A stretch of DNA of 64,000 nt from Alphaproteobacteria bacterium MarineAlpha9_Bin3. Lineage in GTDB: Bacteria; Pseudomonadota; Alphaproteobacteria; TMED109. Below the pieces are notes generated by a model that was not told where the DNA came from, searched no databases, and was given only the letters and a program-made list of their open reading frames with translations. The stretch is from NCBI GenBank assembly GCA_002937655.1, contig PTKH01000003.1, forward strand, positions 1-64,000, read 5' to 3'. How positions within the stretch are numbered: position 1 is the first letter of the stretch; the number at the start of each line of letters is the position of its first letter. A program made the position numbers and the translations under genes. This document shows, piece by piece, positions 43,519-54,042 of the stretch.

Positions 43519-44664
43519 TTATATTTTTTTAACTTCGTTACCTTTTAAAATATATGAACATTTATATTGTTTAGCTTCTTTTATGATATTTGCCTTTTTA
43601 TTATGGCTTACTATAGTAATCCATCCATTTTTTCTTAATTTAGGAAGGCTATTACTATCATGTTTATATGGAATGAGAATTCGTTTTTGCTCATCTTTAA
43701 AATGAGTAGCTCTTAAAAGTCCATCAAATAATATAGAAAGTCCCATTCCAGTTTCTTTTTTTCCGTTTAATTCAATATTATACTCTCCACCAAAACCTAA
43801 TTCTCTTTTAATATTAGAGGAAAAGATAGCAAATCCTATACCAGAATAATAATTAAAGCCTCTATTTTCAATTGGATCAATTGTAATATTTACATTGGGG
43901 TGAAGTTTTTTTATTTTAGCACATATTAAGGAGATCTCTTTAATGAGTTTTTTAGCTTTAGGAGGTAGCTTTATTTTATATAAATTATTTAATGCTCTTT
44001 CATTTTCTCCTGCCGCGTCAGCTATTCTTGAGAGTAATTTTCCACAATTAGGTATTTTTTCTATCCTACTAATATTTTTAACTTTTAAATATGATACAGC
44101 TGATTTAATTTCTTGTTCACTTAATTTAGCATTTTCTAGAATTAAATTTGTTAAATTAGGCATTGTAATATCTATAATTAAATTTGATAAGTTTATTTCT
44201 GCTAATGCTTGAATACCTGTTGAAATTACTTCAACTGCTCCAGAAATATTAGGAGCACCGTATAATTCAATTCCTGCTTGTTTAATCTGTCTTTCAGGGT
44301 GAAGTTGGGTACCTTTAGGGCGTAAAACATCGCCTATATACGATAATCTTAAAATTTGATCTTTTGCTAATAATTTTTTTGAAGCAATTCTAGCTATTTG
44401 CGGAGTTATATCATTTCTTATATACATAGGTTTATTTGAAATGGGGTCAATTACTCTAAATATATTTTGTTTATTTGTAGTATCTAAATATAAGGTATAA
44501 TTTTCTTCAAATTCAATCATGGGGGGACTAACTTTATCATATCCATTTAATTTAAATATATTCATTAAACTTTGAGATAAAAAAGTCTCTTGAAAAGATT
44601 TATCTTCTAGAAGATCATTAATTCCTCTAGGAAGCAATGCAGTTTTGATATCTTTATTTTTCAT
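43519..44664 (-). CDS. hisZ: ATP phosphoribosyltransferase regulatory subunit
   Basis: This class II aminoacyl-tRNA-synthetase-like protein has YIRNDITPQIARIA and LSYIGDVLRPKGTQLHPERQIKQAGIELYG. LGFGGEYNIELNGKKETGMGLSILFDGLLR occurs near the end. It lacks an anticodon domain, separating HisZ from HisS. HisZ activates the short form of HisG at the first histidine step. The ORF track start (TTG 44721) overlaps serA. ATG 44664 (MKNKDIKTALLPRG) is more natural, leaving 381 residues. serA-hisZ-purA linkage is alphaproteobacterial. Confidence 0.88.
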   Translation of the reverse strand: MKNKDIKTALLPRGINDLLEDKSFQETFLSQSLMNIFKLNGYDKVSPPMIEFEENYTLYLDTTNKQNIFRVIDPISNKPMYIRNDITPQIARIASKKLLAKDQILRLSYIGDVLRPKGTQLHPERQIKQAGIELYGAPNISGAVEVISTGIQALAEINLSNLIIDITMPNLTNLILENAKLSEQEIKSAVSYLKVKNISRIEKIPNCGKLLSRIADAAGENERALNNLYKIKLPPKAKKLIKEISLICAKIKKLHPNVNITIDPIENRGFNYYSGIGFAIFSSNIKRELGFGGEYNIELNGKKETGMGLSILFDGLLRATHFKDEQKRILIPYKHDSNSLPKLRKNGWITIVSHNKKANIIKEAKQYKCSYILKGNEVKKI

Positions 44665-44701
44665 ATTATTATTATAATTTCCATTTATTAAGATATTAAG
44701 T

Positions 44702-46291
44702 CTAAATAATATTTTTTGCAAAATTAAGTGGTTTTACACTCTTTACTTGAGGAATATTATTTAATTCTTTTATTAGTTCAGAAGAAACTGCTTCATCAAT
44801 CTCAATCAATGCTATAGCATCGCCTCCAATTTTTGTTCTACCTAAATGAAATGTTGCAATATTAATTTTTGCATTTGATAAAATAGATCCAAGAGAGCCA
44901 ATAAACCCTGGCTTATCTTCATTTGTAATAAATAGCATATTAGGTCCTAGTTCTGCTTCAATTCTTGTATTCATAACTTCTACTATTCTTGGTTGATTTC
45001 CATATAATGTGCCTTTGACATTTCTTGTTCTTCTTTCTGTCTCCACAGTAAGGGTTACATCTGTTATGTAATCTCCTGTTTTTTCATGTTTAGAAGAACT
45101 TATATTCATATTTCTATTTTTGGCAATTACTGGAGCGTTTACTACATTTACGGCTTCCATACTGTGAGATAATAAACCAGCAACTAATACGCTAATTAGA
45201 GGCTCAGTATTTAATAATGCTGCTTGACCACCAAATTCTATTTTTATATTTTTAATACTCGTTTCTGTTATCTGACCAGAAAGTTTACCAATTTGTTCAC
45301 ATAATTTAATGTAAGGCTTAAGCTTTGGAGCATCTTCAGCAGAAATAGAAGGTATATTTAGCGCGTTTGTTATTGAACCATTCGTTAGATAATTAGACAT
45401 TTGTTCTGCAACTTGTATGGCTACATTCTCTTGAGCTTCTTCAGTAGAAGCACCTAAATGAGGTGTTACTACCATTTTTTCTAATCCAAATAAAACATTA
45501 TTTTTAGCTGGTTCTTCGCTAAATACATCAAATGCTGCACCACCAACTTTACCAGATTCTATTGCATTAGCAAGGTCTTCTTCATTTACTAATCCTCCTC
45601 GAGCACAATTAATAATTTTAACCCCTTCTTTCATTTTTTTTATTGATGAAGAATTTATTATTTCTTTTGTTGTTTTTGTTAAGGGGACATGAAGAGTAAT
45701 AAAATCAGAAACTTTTAAAAGTTCGTCAAGTTCTACTTTTTCAACTGCTATTTCTCTAGCTCTTTCTTCAGTCAAATAAGGATCATATACCTTTATATGC
45801 ATTTTTAAACCTCTAGCTCTATCTGCAACTATAGATCCTATATTTCCACATCCAATCATACCAAGTATTTTAGAATATACCTCAGTTCCTGTATATTTAG
45901 ATTTTTCCCATTTACCTTGGTGGGTAGAAGTATTTGCATTTGGAATATTTCTTGCAAGTGACAGCATAAGCGCAATAGTATGTTCTGCAGTGGTAATTGA
46001 ATTACCAAATGGTGTATTCATTACTATAGTACCATTTTCTGTAGCGGCCTCAATATTAACATTATCTACACCTATACCTGCTCTGCCTATTACTTTTAAA
46101 TTTGATGCATTTTTAAGTATTTCTTTTGTAACTTTTGTATTAGATCTAATAGCAAGGCCGTCATAATCATTTATAGTATTAGATAATTCTTCTGGAGATA
46201 AAGATGTATTAGTAGTTACTTCGATATTATTTTTTTTAAATATTTCTTCTGCTTTTCTACTTAATTTATCTGAAATTAAAACTTTAGCCAT
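44702..46291 (-). CDS. serA: D-3-phosphoglycerate dehydrogenase (long form)
   Basis: This 529-residue protein has the NAD fold with IGCGNIGSIVADRARG, INCARGGLVNEEDL and the catalytic histidine in VVTPHLGASTEEAQENVA. An intervening domain is followed by a C-terminal ACT domain (MLFITNEDKPGFIGSLGSILSNAKINIATFHLGR). This long three-domain form is usual in alphaproteobacteria. It begins serine synthesis. serC lies 22 nt upstream, and AGAT/GGAG precedes the ATG. Confidence 0.96.
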   Translation of the reverse strand: MAKVLISDKLSRKAEEIFKKNNIEVTTNTSLSPEELSNTINDYDGLAIRSNTKVTKEILKNASNLKVIGRAGIGVDNVNIEAATENGTIVMNTPFGNSITTAEHTIALMLSLARNIPNANTSTHQGKWEKSKYTGTEVYSKILGMIGCGNIGSIVADRARGLKMHIKVYDPYLTEERAREIAVEKVELDELLKVSDFITLHVPLTKTTKEIINSSSIKKMKEGVKIINCARGGLVNEEDLANAIESGKVGGAAFDVFSEEPAKNNVLFGLEKMVVTPHLGASTEEAQENVAIQVAEQMSNYLTNGSITNALNIPSISAEDAPKLKPYIKLCEQIGKLSGQITETSIKNIKIEFGGQAALLNTEPLISVLVAGLLSHSMEAVNVVNAPVIAKNRNMNISSSKHEKTGDYITDVTLTVETERRTRNVKGTLYGNQPRIVEVMNTRIEAELGPNMLFITNEDKPGFIGSLGSILSNAKINIATFHLGRTKIGGDAIALIEIDEAVSSELIKELNNIPQVKSVKPLNFAKNII

Positions 46292-46313
46292 ATGGTATCT
46301 CCATTTTAAAAAA

Positions 46314-47459
46314 TTATTTTTCTAAATATTCCCAAGCCCAATCTAGCCAAGGCAATAATAGTTCAATATTTGAGGTCTCTACTGTTCCACCACCCCAAAT
46401 TCTGATTCCTGGAGGAGCTGATGGGTAATGATTAATATCGTAAGCTGCTTTTTTATCTTCTAATAATGAAAAGAATTTTTTTAGAATATCTTTTTTCTTA
46501 TCTTTATCTAATTTTAAAAACCATGGATCTATTATTTTCAAACAAATAGAAGTAGATGATCTTATATCTTTATTTTGAGCTAAAAATTCTATCCAGTCAG
46601 TTTTAGTTTCCCATTTTTCAATTGTTTGTAAATTCGACAAACTTCTTTTTATCATTGAATTTGCACCTCCAATACTTTTTACCCATTGTAATGAATGGAT
46701 TGCATCTTCTATACAAAGCATAGAAGGGGTGTTAATAGTACTTCCATTAAAAATTTTTCTTTGAAAAACACCTTTGTTAGCAAGTCTAAATAATTTAGGA
46801 ATAGGCCAAGAAGGTATAAAATTTTCCAAACGTTCTACAGCTCTCGGAGAAAGAACAAGTATACCGTGTTGAGCTTCTCCTCCTAAAACTTTTTGCCAAG
46901 AAAAAGTAGTAGCGTCTAGTTTATCCCATGGAAGATCCATTGCAAGAACTGCAGATGTTGCGTCACATAAAGTTAAACCAGATCTATTACTATCAATCCA
47001 GTCGCCGTTTGGAACTTTTACTCCTGCAGTAGTTCCATTCCAGGTAAAAATAACATCTCTATTAAAATCAACTGCATCTAAGTCAGGTAAGAAACCATAA
47101 TCTGCTTCAATTAATTTTGTATCTTTAATTTTTAACTGATCAATCACATCTGTCACCCAATCTCTACCGAAAGAATCCCATGCTAATATATTCACCCCGT
47201 TTTTTCCAAGTAATGTCCACATTGCCATTTCAAATGCTCCGGTATCAGATCCACCAATAATGGCAACGTGATAATTTTCTGGAATATTTAAAATGGATTT
47301 TGTCATTTCAATTAATTTTTGAATTCTTTTAACACTTACAGGGGCTCTATGCGATCTTCCGAGTAAGGCTCCATTAAGGAAAGAAGATTCCCAATTAGGA
47401 ATCTTTGCGCATGGGCCTGAAGAGAATTTAGGATTATCGGGTAATTTTAGGGAATTCAT
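46314..47459 (-). CDS. serC: Phosphoserine aminotransferase (alphaproteobacterial type)
   Basis: This 381-residue PLP enzyme begins LPDNPKFSSGPCAKIPNWESSFLNGALLGRSHRAPV, the opening of the SerC form found in alphaproteobacteria. TTAGVKVPNGDWID and the PLP-lysine in ATTFSWQKVLGGEAQHGIL follow. It converts 3-phosphohydroxypyruvate to phosphoserine. First gene of serC-serA-hisZ-purA, it has a TTGACA on the minus strand at 47522-47517. No convincing -10 is spaced 16-18 nt from it. Confidence 0.94.
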   Translation of the reverse strand: MNSLKLPDNPKFSSGPCAKIPNWESSFLNGALLGRSHRAPVSVKRIQKLIEMTKSILNIPENYHVAIIGGSDTGAFEMAMWTLLGKNGVNILAWDSFGRDWVTDVIDQLKIKDTKLIEADYGFLPDLDAVDFNRDVIFTWNGTTAGVKVPNGDWIDSNRSGLTLCDATSAVLAMDLPWDKLDATTFSWQKVLGGEAQHGILVLSPRAVERLENFIPSWPIPKLFRLANKGVFQRKIFNGSTINTPSMLCIEDAIHSLQWVKSIGGANSMIKRSLSNLQTIEKWETKTDWIEFLAQNKDIRSSTSICLKIIDPWFLKLDKDKKKDILKKFFSLLEDKKAAYDINHYPSAPPGIRIWGGGTVETSNIELLLPWLDWAWEYLEK

Positions 47460-47541
47460 ATTATATATCCATTTATTAGAATTAATTTATAAGCAATGTA
47501 TTATGGTGTAACTAGTTGTCAATCTTAATATTTTTATTTTT

Positions 47542-48339
47542 TTATACTTTAATTAAATGATTTAATGGGCCATTACCTTTACCTATATCAGGAGCATTTA
47601 GTATTGATTTATAAACATATAAATGTGCTCTTTGCACAGCTTTTTTAAGTGTTAGCTTTTGTCCTAAACCACATGCTATTGCACTTGATAAAGTACAACC
47701 AGTTCCATGAGAATTTTTAGTAATAATTTTTTTATTTTTAAAGTATTTTATTTTATTTTTAGTTATTAAAATGTCTGTAAGTTGTAAACTATTAAGGTGA
47801 CCACCTTTCATTAGAACATTATCGATGCCCATATCTATAATAGATTTACCAACGGTTTCTAAATCTGAAGTATTATTTATTTTTGAACCTGTAATTACTT
47901 CTGCTTCAGGAATATTAGGGGTGATGATAGTACATAAGGGCAATAATTTATTTATTAGGGCTTTTTCTGCCCCAGTATCTAATAATTTATGACCACCTTT
48001 TGCCACCATTACTGGGTCTAGAACAATAGGAATATTTTTATTTGTATTAGAGAGTAATTTAACTATACAATTTATTATTTCTTCATTTGATAGCATTCCT
48101 ATTTTTATAGCATCTGCCCCTATATCTTCTAATATAGCAATAACTTGTTTTTCAATCATATCTACTGAAATATTTAAAATACCTTTTACTCCTAAAGTAT
48201 TTTGGGCAGTAATGGCAGTAATAGCACTAGTTGCATACCCCCCTAAAGATGAAATAGTTTTAATGTCCCCCTGAATGCCTGCTCCTCCTCCTGAATCAGA
48301 CCCTGCGATAGTTAGTATTTTTGCTAATTGATTATTCAT
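47542..48339 (-). CDS. thiD: Hydroxymethylpyrimidine/phosphomethylpyrimidine kinase
   Basis: This 265-residue ribokinase-fold enzyme has AGSDSGGGAGIQGDIKTISSLGGYATSAITAITAQNT and the catalytic NSHGTGCTLSSAIACGLG. It phosphorylates the pyrimidine half of thiamine. Its start overlaps the glmM end by 8 nt, making it the last gene of the long downstream run from the Tol-Pal block. No THI riboswitch is seen near it, and no other thi gene is adjacent. Confidence 0.94.
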   Translation of the reverse strand: MNNQLAKILTIAGSDSGGGAGIQGDIKTISSLGGYATSAITAITAQNTLGVKGILNISVDMIEKQVIAILEDIGADAIKIGMLSNEEIINCIVKLLSNTNKNIPIVLDPVMVAKGGHKLLDTGAEKALINKLLPLCTIITPNIPEAEVITGSKINNTSDLETVGKSIIDMGIDNVLMKGGHLNSLQLTDILITKNKIKYFKNKKIITKNSHGTGCTLSSAIACGLGQKLTLKKAVQRAHLYVYKSILNAPDIGKGNGPLNHLIKV

Positions 48340-49720
48340 TAATATAGTTTTTTATTTCTGTTTTTAAATTTTTAAGTGTTTTATTTAATAAAGTTTTATT
48401 TTTACATTCTCCCATTATTCTAAGTTTACTCTCTGTACCTGACGCTCTTATAATTATTTTACCTTCTTGACCAAGTTGATCTTCAGCAATCTTAATTTTT
48501 TCTGAAATAAAAGGGTCGTTGTTTTTATATCTATAATAATTATAGTTATAAGAAATACTTTCAACGGATTGTGGCATTAATGAAAATAAATTTATTAATT
48601 TTGAAACTTTAATATTTTTTTCTACCATTGAAGCAATTACTTGAAGTGACGCAACTAATCCGTCTCCTGTACTTCCATATTCACCAAGAATAATATGGCC
48701 CGATTGCTCTCCACCAATATTACAATTATTTTCTCTCATTTTTTCTACAACATATCTATCCCCAACATCTGCTCTAATTAGGTCTATATTTAAGTTATTT
48801 AAGAAATTTTCTAGACCTTTATTTGTCATTTTTGTGCCTACAATTGATTGTCCTTTTAGAAGTCCTTGATCTATGTATCTTTTAGTTATAAGGCCTATTA
48901 TTTGATCTCCATGAATAAAATTACCTTTTTCATCACAAAGTACACACCGATCAGCATCTCCATCAAGTGCTATGCCTATATCAGCTTTATGTTTTTTTAC
49001 CATTTTAGACATTAGATGTGGATAAGTAGATCCACATTTATCATTAATATTTGTGCCATCTGGGCTACATCCGATAGAAATAACTTCTGCTCCTAATTCC
49101 CATAATACTCTAGGAGCCACTTGATAGGCTGCTCCATTAGCACAATCAATTACTATTCTCATATTTTTTAAAGAAATTTTATCTGGAAAGGTTGATTTTA
49201 CAAATTCTAAATATCTTCCAGCGGCATCTTCTATTCTTTTTGCTCTCCCAAGTTTAGAGGAATCTACTAGATTGCTTTTATGATTTTTCTCCATTAAGGA
49301 TTCTATTATTAATTCACTTTTATCACTTAATTTTTCTCCATTAGGGTCAAATAATTTTATGCCGTTATCTTCATATGAGTTATGGGAAGCAGAAATCATT
49401 ACTCCTACATCACATCTCATAGACCTAGTTAACATAGAAATTGCTGGAGTAGGCATTGGTCCCACTAGAAATACATTCATTCCCATTGAGATAAAACCAG
49501 CGGTTAATGAGGGCTCTATTAAATATCCTGATAGCCTTGTATCTTTTCCAATTACAACATTATGCTTATGTTTGCCTCTTGTAAAATATTCGCCAGCGGC
49601 CATACCTACTTTTAAAGCGGTCTCTCCTGTCATTGGATAAGTATTTGCTCTACCTCGAATCCCATCAGTACCGAAATATTTTCTTTTCTTAGTTCTAGAG
49701 TTATTTATTTTTTTTTTCAT
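48332..49720 (-). CDS. glmM: Phosphoglucosamine mutase
   Basis: This 462-residue phosphohexomutase starts with a basic stretch, then KYFGTDGIRGRANTYPMT. The phosphoserine is S112 in MISASHNSYEDNGIK. The metal loop is ALDGDADRCVL, and the phosphate-binding end is RASGTESKLRIM. It interconverts glucosamine 6- and 1-phosphate for peptidoglycan and LPS. folP-glmM order after ftsH is conserved in many proteobacteria. Confidence 0.96.
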   Translation of the reverse strand: MKKKINNSRTKKRKYFGTDGIRGRANTYPMTGETALKVGMAAGEYFTRGKHKHNVVIGKDTRLSGYLIEPSLTAGFISMGMNVFLVGPMPTPAISMLTRSMRCDVGVMISASHNSYEDNGIKLFDPNGEKLSDKSELIIESLMEKNHKSNLVDSSKLGRAKRIEDAAGRYLEFVKSTFPDKISLKNMRIVIDCANGAAYQVAPRVLWELGAEVISIGCSPDGTNINDKCGSTYPHLMSKMVKKHKADIGIALDGDADRCVLCDEKGNFIHGDQIIGLITKRYIDQGLLKGQSIVGTKMTNKGLENFLNNLNIDLIRADVGDRYVVEKMRENNCNIGGEQSGHIILGEYGSTGDGLVASLQVIASMVEKNIKVSKLINLFSLMPQSVESISYNYNYYRYKNNDPFISEKIKIAEDQLGQEGKIIIRASGTESKLRIMGECKNKTLLNKTLKNLKTEIKNYINE

Positions 49721-49727
49721 ATTTTTA

Positions 49728-50792
49728 TCAATTATAGTTTAGCTTTTCCCAAATAGAGATAGCTTGTTTAGTTTCCTTTACATCGTGAACTCTTAAAAAT
49801 TTTACACCCTTTTCAATAGAAGCTATAGCAAGAGATATCGAACCAGGCAATCTTTCTGCAACATTTGTATTTGTAATTCTTCCTATCATAGATTTTCTTG
49901 AGGCTCCTATTAATATATGTGATTTTAAGTAATGAAATAGTGCAAGATCTTTGAAAATTTTTAAATTATGTTTATCATTCTTACCAAAACCAATTCCTGG
50001 GTCAATTAAAATATTTTCTTCTTTAATACCTTTTTCAAGGGCATAATCTTTTTTTTTTTTTAAATAATGTAATATTTCATATGAGACGTTTTTATACTTA
50101 GGTTTTTTTTGCATATTATTTGGTTGTCCCTTCATATGCATAATAATTAAACCAACTTTATTTTTAGCTATAATGCTAGCTGCTTTTTTATCTGATAGTG
50201 CTGAAACATCATTGATAATTTTTACGCCTGCATCTATAGCTAATTGCATTGTGGATGCATTTCTAGTATCGCAAGACATTGGTATATTATATTTAGAAAG
50301 TTCTTTAATAATAGGAATTATTCTTGTTTGTTCTTCTAAATCGCTAATTCTCTCTGCTCCAGGTCTTGTAGACTCTCCGCCAATATCTATTATACTCGCT
50401 CCTTCTTCATACATTTTAATAGCTTTATTAATTGCTTTTTTAATAGAGACAACTTCTGTACTATTATTGGAGAAGCTATCAGGTGAAATATTTAAAATAC
50501 CCATAACGTGGATATTTTTAGTATTTAAGCCCATGAAATTTTTTTTATTATAATTATATTTTTTTAATACCTCTAAAATTTTGTTTTTATTAAAGTGTGG
50601 ATTGATCCAACCATCTTTGTTCTGAACAGAGTATAGATAGTGTTCGTCTTGAAAACTTTTATATCTTGATTCTATATTAAAATTTAAGAAAGCTACATCA
50701 CTAGATAATGACATAGCTTTTTTATTTTTTACGAGAAACTTGGCATATTTTCCATAAACAAAGTTTCTAGGTATGAGAATAACATCATCCAC
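49728..50792 (-). CDS. folP: Dihydropteroate synthase with N-terminal extension
   Basis: This 354-residue protein has its TIM-barrel domain from about residue 92: HVMGILNISPDSFSNNS, GASIIDIGGESTRPGAE, CDTRNASTMQLAIDAG, DPGIGFGKNDKHN and GASRKSMIGRI. It joins p-aminobenzoate to the pterin in folate synthesis and is the sulfonamide target. The first ~90 residues are an extra region, which alphaproteobacterial FolP proteins commonly carry and which has no assigned function. It lies between ftsH and glmM. Confidence 0.94.
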   Translation of the reverse strand: MDDVILIPRNFVYGKYAKFLVKNKKAMSLSSDVAFLNFNIESRYKSFQDEHYLYSVQNKDGWINPHFNKNKILEVLKKYNYNKKNFMGLNTKNIHVMGILNISPDSFSNNSTEVVSIKKAINKAIKMYEEGASIIDIGGESTRPGAERISDLEEQTRIIPIIKELSKYNIPMSCDTRNASTMQLAIDAGVKIINDVSALSDKKAASIIAKNKVGLIIMHMKGQPNNMQKKPKYKNVSYEILHYLKKKKDYALEKGIKEENILIDPGIGFGKNDKHNLKIFKDLALFHYLKSHILIGASRKSMIGRITNTNVAERLPGSISLAIASIEKGVKFLRVHDVKETKQAISIWEKLNYN

Positions 50793-50809
50793 AATAGAAT
50801 AGTTAAATA

Positions 50810-52717
50810 TTATGTTTCATTAGGACGTGGGTTTTTCATATTATCTTTTTTTATAGCATTTTCACTATTAGAATCTACAGATGTAGTATCTGTATTTGTA
50901 TTCGTTTTGTCTAATTTCTTTCCTTTAAGTAAATTATCTACATCTTCAGCTGATAGTGTTTCATATTCTAAAAGACCCTTTGCAATTATATGGAGCTCAT
51001 CGATGTTATTAGTCAGTATTTTATGTGAAGTTTTTTCTCCCTCTTCTACTAACCTTCTAACTTCTTCATCAATTAATTTCGCGGTGCCATCAGATATATT
51101 TCTTTGTTGAGCAACAGAATGACCTAAAAATACTTCTTCCTGATTAGTTTCGTATCTTAGTGGTCCCAACTTATCTGAAAAACCAAATTCCATTACCATT
51201 CTTCTAGCTAAATTTGTGGCTTGTTGTATATCATTTCCAGCCCCTGTAGTAATATTTTTCTTACCATAAATTAGCTCTTCTGCTACTCTTCCTCCAAACA
51301 TAGATGCTATTAAAGCTTCTAATTCTGTTCTTGTTTGAGATAGTTTATCTCTTTCCGGTAGCCACATAGTTACCCCTAATGCTCTTCCTCTAGGTATTAT
51401 TGTAACTTTGTGAAGAGGTTCATGTCCTTCAACCTTTAACATTACTAATGCGTGTCCAGCTTCATGATAAGCTGTCATTCTTTTTTCATCTTCAGTCATA
51501 ACCATTGAGCGTCTTTCAGCACCCATCATGACTTTGTCTTTTGCTTGTTCAAGTTCAATCATACCTACAGTAAGCTTACTCTTTCTTGCAGCTAGGAGTG
51601 CAGCTTCATTAATTAAGTTTGCTAGATCTGCTCCTGAGAATCCAGGAGTTCCTCTTGCAATAATTCTAGGATCAACATTCTTAGCAACAGATATTTTTTT
51701 CATATGTACTTTTAATATCTTCTCCCTACCAAGAATATCGGGGTTAGGAACAACAACTTGTCTATCAAATCTTCCTGGCCTTAATAAGGCAGGATCTAGC
51801 ACGTCCGGTCTATTTGTGGCAGCTATTAAGATTACCCCTTCATTTGTTTCAAAGCCGTCCATTTCAACTAAAAGCTGATTTAAAGTTTGTTCTCTTTCAT
51901 CATTTCCTCCTCCTAGTCCAGCTCCTCTATGTCTTCCAACTGCATCTATTTCATCAATAAAAATTATACAAGGAGCACTTTTTTTACCTTGTTCGAACAT
52001 ATCTCTTACTCTACTTGCACCTACTCCAACGAACATCTCAACAAAATCCGAACCAGAAATTGTAAAAAATGGAACGTTTGCTTCTCCAGCTACAGCTCTA
52101 GCTAGGAGAGTTTTTCCTGTTCCTGGCGGACCAACTAAAAGGACTCCTTTCGGAATTTTGCCACCTAACTTTTGAAATTTTTGTGGATTTTTCAAAAATT
52201 CAATTATTTCTTCAAGTTCATCTTTTGCCTCATCTACGCCTGCTACATCTTCAAAGGTTACTCTACCTTGCTTTTCAGTTAGTAATCTGGCTTTAGACTT
52301 ACCAAAGCCCATTGCGCCACCTTTACCACCTTGCATTTGTCGCATAAAAAATATCCATACACCAATAAATAAAAGCATAGGTAACCAATTTAGGAGCATA
52401 CCTAAAATTGGAGAAACTCTTTCATCTAGAGGTGCTGCTGTAACTTTCACCCCACTTTCTGTTAATTTGGTTATTAATGCAGGGTCATCTGGGGCATAAG
52501 TGGTGAATTCTTCACCAGATTGAAAATGGCCTATTATATTTTTTTCCTGTATTATCACATCATTTACGTTATTAAGTTTAACCTGAGCAAGAAATTCAGA
52601 ATAAGGAAGCGATACTTGTCGGTTTTGGGTATTATTGTCTTGAAATAAATTAAAAATAGCTAGTAAGAAAATTACTATAATAGCCCATGCAGCCAAATTT
52701 TTTCCCATTTTATTCAA
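50810..52717 (-). CDS. ftsH: ATP-dependent zinc metalloprotease FtsH
   Basis: This 635-residue membrane AAA protease has two N-terminal transmembrane segments (~10-27 and ~106-125), Walker A GPPGTGKT and Walker [16 protein letters not shown]. The second region of homology is [20 protein letters not shown], and the zinc site is HEAGHALV. The C-terminal ~35 residues are Asn/Thr/Asp-rich. It degrades misfolded membrane proteins and, in E. coli, RpoH and LpxC. Its start overlaps the tilS stop as ATGA. Confidence 0.97.
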   Translation of the reverse strand: MNKMGKNLAAWAIIVIFLLAIFNLFQDNNTQNRQVSLPYSEFLAQVKLNNVNDVIIQEKNIIGHFQSGEEFTTYAPDDPALITKLTESGVKVTAAPLDERVSPILGMLLNWLPMLLFIGVWIFFMRQMQGGKGGAMGFGKSKARLLTEKQGRVTFEDVAGVDEAKDELEEIIEFLKNPQKFQKLGGKIPKGVLLVGPPGTGKTLLARAVAGEANVPFFTISGSDFVEMFVGVGASRVRDMFEQGKKSAPCIIFIDEIDAVGRHRGAGLGGGNDEREQTLNQLLVEMDGFETNEGVILIAATNRPDVLDPALLRPGRFDRQVVVPNPDILGREKILKVHMKKISVAKNVDPRIIARGTPGFSGADLANLINEAALLAARKSKLTVGMIELEQAKDKVMMGAERRSMVMTEDEKRMTAYHEAGHALVMLKVEGHEPLHKVTIIPRGRALGVTMWLPERDKLSQTRTELEALIASMFGGRVAEELIYGKKNITTGAGNDIQQATNLARRMVMEFGFSDKLGPLRYETNQEEVFLGHSVAQQRNISDGTAKLIDEEVRRLVEEGEKTSHKILTNNIDELHIIAKGLLEYETLSAEDVDNLLKGKKLDKTNTNTDTTSVDSNSENAIKKDNMKNPRPNET

Positions 52718-54039
52718 ATTTTTTCTCCAAGTTTAAATATATCAATATTTTTATATTTTTTAAATAAATTCTGCTCAATATGAGTTATCTTAATATTATT
52801 TTTCCAAAAATCACTCTTCCAATATAATAAATGGGGTACAGACACTATTTGTTCAAGTACTCTTATAGCAGGAATAGTTTTAATAGCATTTAGATTTATA
52901 CTAGGTTTTTCTATTTTATTCAATTTAATCATAGCTAGATAGTCCTTTTCTCCAAGTGGGCCAATCGTTATATGCTTTCTTTTTGTATTATTTAACACTA
53001 AAAATCTTCTGTCCCATAATGTGAAAGGTTTAATTATTTTTTTTACATCTATAAATCTGTCTAACTGTCTTGATAAAATAATATTATTATTTTTAATTTT
53101 TATATAAGCCCCTCCAATAGTTGAAATTTTATCATTTTCATTACTAATATTTTTAATTAAATTAAAAAGTACTGAGCTCCTTCTAGGATACTTTTTACCT
53201 CCTATGATTTTAATTAAATAATTTAACACTCTTATCTGAAGATGTTCAGGAAGTGTATTAAACTTATATAACTTCATTTTACAAATACCAACTTCACTAA
53301 ATTCAATATCATTACATATATATTTATATAGTAAAGTATTGATGCTAATACTTAATTTTTTGAAAAGTAAAATTGCTTTTTTAAAATCATCAAACATACT
53401 ACCATTTACGAGTAATTTTCTAGTTTTAGATCTTAAATATTTTAAGTCTGAGTTTGATGGGTCTTCTATCCATTTTATTTTATTAATTTTACAAATTTCA
53501 ATTAAAGTATTTTTTTCATATCTGAGTAGAGGTCTGACTAACTCTAGAGAACCTGATTCAGTTAGTATTCTAGAAAATTCTCTCATACATACTAATCCTT
53601 CTAATCCACTTTTGGCCTCCAACCTTATTACAAAAGTTTCAACTTGATCGTTAGCATGGTGACCTAAAAACATATATTTACATTTATGTTTTATGCAAGC
53701 GTCGCTAAAAAGATTATATCTCATTATCCTAGCAGTTTCCTGAATCTTTGTTTTTGGTTTTTTTTCAGACCATAGTAAAGAATGATGTTCTATATTTTGT
53801 TTCTTCATCATATATTTTACATATTTAGTTTCTTCAGATGATTCTTTTCTTAATTGATGGTCTAATGTAAATGCAATAACATTATAATTATATTTTTTGC
53901 TATATTTTTTAGCTAAAAAAGCTAATGCCAAACTATCGCTTCCTCCAGATACTCCTAGAGCAATATTTTGATCTTTAAATTTTTCTTTATACTTATTAAT
54001 AAAGAATTCAAAATTTATTGTTAATTTTTTATTATTCAC
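52714..54039 (-). CDS. tilS: tRNA(Ile)-lysidine synthase
   Basis: This 441-residue N-type ATP pyrophosphatase has the P-loop [18 protein letters not shown] and the [26 protein letters not shown] block. [30 protein letters not shown] follows. It modifies C34 of tRNA-Ile(CAU) to lysidine so that it reads AUA. ATA codons are common in this AT-rich DNA, so the enzyme matters for decoding. It lies between cpoB and ftsH, as in many alphaproteobacteria. Confidence 0.93.
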   Translation of the reverse strand: MNNKKLTINFEFFINKYKEKFKDQNIALGVSGGSDSLALAFLAKKYSKKYNYNVIAFTLDHQLRKESSEETKYVKYMMKKQNIEHHSLLWSEKKPKTKIQETARIMRYNLFSDACIKHKCKYMFLGHHANDQVETFVIRLEAKSGLEGLVCMREFSRILTESGSLELVRPLLRYEKNTLIEICKINKIKWIEDPSNSDLKYLRSKTRKLLVNGSMFDDFKKAILLFKKLSISINTLLYKYICNDIEFSEVGICKMKLYKFNTLPEHLQIRVLNYLIKIIGGKKYPRRSSVLFNLIKNISNENDKISTIGGAYIKIKNNNIILSRQLDRFIDVKKIIKPFTLWDRRFLVLNNTKRKHITIGPLGEKDYLAMIKLNKIEKPSINLNAIKTIPAIRVLEQIVSVPHLLYWKSDFWKNNIKITHIEQNLFKKYKNIDIFKLGEKI

Positions 54040-54042
54040 TAA

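Noticed and set aside
47517-47522. TTGACA before serC as a promoter
   Set aside because: No acceptable -10 element lies 16-18 nt downstream, so I did not list it as a feature.
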